From NCBI GenBank assembly GCA_001600355.1, contig BCJU01000004.1, forward strand, positions 1,054,001 to 1,118,000: 64,000 nt of DNA, in the 5' to 3' direction. The DNA comes from Meira nashicola (Eukaryota; Basidiomycota; Exobasidiomycetes; Exobasidiales; Brachybasidiaceae). Position numbers and translations under genes: made by a program. The notes under the pieces are model-generated. The model searched no databases and was not told the origin of the DNA. It saw only the letters and a program-made list of their open reading frames with translations. Positions 62,174 to 64,000 of this stretch are shown piece by piece. Position 1 is the first letter of the stretch. Each line of letters begins with the position of its first letter.

Positions 62174-63541
62174 AATGGGCGAACAATTTGTCGGGTAGGA
62201 TACTCAATAAAGAATGAATCGAATGGAGTAATGACTCCTATGAGTTAAGGAAGAAGAAAGAGCATGAAAAAAAAAGTTCAAGAAACAATCCAAATTTTAA
62301 GCATTATCCGTGCGCAGCGCAGCGCGGCTAAAGCTAAATGCCACATCCTGCCCAGCGACGCGGCAAAGGTAATGCATACAATACACACACATAATTTAGA
62401 CTATTAAGCGGTCAAGGTAATAACCAAAGAATCCCCCTTATCTCGCCGAACAGATGAAGATTGAAAGTGGACATGCCAGAGAAGGTTGATTAATTTATAT
62501 TGTAGATATATGTATACATAGATTTTATTACGATTGACTAGAATTTAAAGCACAATTTTTCACAATCTTTTCACGCATCTGATCAACATGATCTGGAGAA
62601 TTCAGTGATGGAAACTTTAGCAAAAAAAAGTGATAGCAGAATAGGAGAAAATTAAGTCTACGTACCGGATGACCGGCACGCATTAGGAACCCAGACCCTG
62701 ATCAACTTTTTTGAACCGTCATTGCACTTGATTTCATGCTTCAAGTTAAATTTAGCAGCAGTATGGAAATTTCCTCTGACGCACGCGAAGCAGCTTGGGA
62801 CTCTTTCTTTGGGCGCGTACGAATGTTAGTGCTTGCTACCCGAGAAAAAAAAGGGGCGGTGATAAAAGAAAAAGTAGGGCTTAAATTAGGTAGAATTAGC
62901 GTATGTATATTCCTCATTTTAAGGATCATCTTGCCGCTGTCAATCGTGCTCTCTTGATGTCTAACAAACAATGAAGAGATCATAAACAATAATTTTCACA
63001 ATGCCATAAACATAATGTCAAGTGGAACACCCTTCAGCAAAGTACATTATATACAAAACTATATTATGCATGAGCGTTTGGACTTTTAAACAGAGCGGGC
63101 ACTTGAAGCACGCGCAGCGCAGCGCTGATCAAGACATGCGGTTATTGGCGTGATGCCCTTTTTAGAACCTGATTTTAAGTTGCTACTTCACTTTTTTTTT
63201 CCTGGCTCGCTATTAGCGTTGCCTAAGCTTGAATGTGTCAATATATGCATTACCATTAAAACTGTCATCTTCATTATTGAAACGAATTTTGTACTTTCTC
63301 CCTATACGTCAAGCTTCTGTAGATTGATCATCAAAAACGAAGAAGCTACGAATGGGAATTGGAAGGCCAGGTGCCCATCATCGCTATACAATCATTCTTT
63401 TTTTTAAAGTAGTCGGCAATATTCGACACCATCAATCACACACTCGTTCTCTCTCTCCGCTCATTTCAAAGCTCAACATCAATTTTCACTGCAATCTAAA
63501 TCTCAAATAATCATTTATCCATTCAAAAATCACGTACGAAA
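62174..63541. other. Divergent intergenic region with repeated GC-rich motif
   Basis: 1.37 kb between outward-reading genes. The 14-mer GCGCAGCGCAGCGC occurs twice, at 62312-62325 and 63112-63125. The stretch before 63542 is rich in CT and CA as in a 5' UTR. No gene recognised. Confidence 0.55.
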
Positions 63542-64000
63542 ATGACATCTTCACCTCTCATCGCCGGTCCTGACTGGCAATCGTTTGTTCAATCTGCTAC
63601 AAGCAAAGTAAGTACAAGTGGTAGTAATCTCGCAATTCCTTCCACATCTTCACCTCCCCCTTTGGCTCGCCATTGGGGTCCAAATAGCCTTGGTGGAGAA
63701 GCATTGCAAACGCCAGTACGATCTCATATTCAAAGGAGAAACAGCAATATTACCGACCCAATCGGTTCACGTCCTGGTTCACGTACAGATGCTGGAATTT
63801 CTCCTTCGCACTCTTCGCAATTCGGCGTCAGTGCCAATAGCAGTGGTACTTCTTTGCCATCATCAGCTAATAGTAGCAACAAGAGATTGAATTCTAGGCC
63901 CAGTGCTAGCGCAGCAGCTGGTGTGATGGCTGCTGCAAATTCTGCTGCTGCCCGGTCTCGTGCTACATCGCCTGCTATCTCAAGCTCTGACGGACATACA
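63542..64000 (+). CDS. Start of a Ser/Ala-rich protein, truncated by window end
   Basis: Open frame from the ATG at 63542 (context AAAATGAC) through the last base, 153 codons with no stop. It begins MTSSPLIAGPDWQSFVQSAT, then Ser/Pro/Asn/Ala-rich low complexity with basic patches (HIQRRNSN, SNKRLNSRPSASAAA). A GTAAGT at about 63609 resembles a 5' splice site, but the frame is open through it, so an intron is not needed. The pattern of a disordered N-terminal region fits a signalling or transcription protein; no domain is visible yet. Confidence 0.65.
   Translation, partial: MTSSPLIAGPDWQSFVQSATSKVSTSGSNLAIPSTSSPPPLARHWGPNSLGGEALQTPVRSHIQRRNSNITDPIGSRPGSRTDAGISPSHSSQFGVSANSSGTSLPSSANSSNKRLNSRPSASAAAGVMAAANSAAARSRATSPAISSSDGHT

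Noticed and set aside
63618..63890. 90-codon frame near the right edge
   Set aside because: Other frame of the gene starting at 63542, which has a better start, fungal-like composition and stays open to the window end.

Overview
This window is nuclear DNA of a fungus, most likely a basidiomycete and possibly Ustilaginomycotina (the placement is inference). Genes are compact, on both strands, mostly uninterrupted or with one short GT-AG intron of 59-88 nt, often near the 5' end and sometimes with a CTGAC-like branch site. Products are typically eukaryotic: vacuolar aspartyl protease, COP9 signalosome CSN4, 20S proteasome beta6, PP2A scaffold, Kin1-type kinase, PPTC7-type phosphatase, CARM1-like methyltransferase and a ferric reductase. 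Twenty-eight protein genes are supported; the last runs off the right edge. No tRNA, rRNA, transposon or CRISPR array was recognised.

Layout. 0-11 kb: a Pep4-type protease (-), an NCLX-type cation/Ca2+ exchanger (+), a bacterial-type Fe-S L-serine dehydratase with a mitochondrial leader (+), and the first of two paralogous single-pass membrane proteins (-). 11-17 kb: a small membrane protein with an unresolved 5' end (-), the second paralog (-), and mitochondrial D-lactate dehydrogenase (-). 17-27 kb: ankyrin protein (+), CSN4 (-), EAF elongation factor (+), DCAF-like WD40 protein (+), a small dually acylated protein whose first coding exon is only the ATG (+), proteasome beta6 (-), and an Rpr2/Snm1-like zinc protein (+). 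27-51 kb: PPTC7-like phosphatase (-), EVE-domain protein (+), PP2A A subunit (+), Kin1 kinase (-), Ypp1/TTC7-like TPR protein (-), Ecl1-like protein (-). Many neighbours are convergent with short 3' gaps; the long gaps are upstream regions.

51-60 kb is different. After a 2.4 kb gene-free gap come four small secreted proteins in the same orientation. They share an architecture (signal peptide, Ser/Pro-rich linker, Lys/His/Gln-rich helical core with a common motif and, in three, a Cys pair), and a ferric reductase sits inside the group. The spacer between the third and fourth copies holds three different tandem duplications. I regard this as a fast-evolving secreted-protein (candidate effector) cluster and the most novel part of the window. 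60-64 kb returns to ordinary genes: a peroxiredoxin-like protein (+), a CARM1-like methyltransferase with an altered double-E loop (-), and the start of a Ser-rich protein (+).

Functional threads: proteolysis and ubiquitin (Pep4, beta6, CSN4, DCAF, PY-motif membrane proteins), mitochondrial metabolism (serine dehydratase, D-lactate dehydrogenase, PPTC7, probably NCLX), and phospho-signalling (PP2A-A, Kin1, PPTC7). Neighbouring genes do not form a visible pathway, apart from the secreted cluster.
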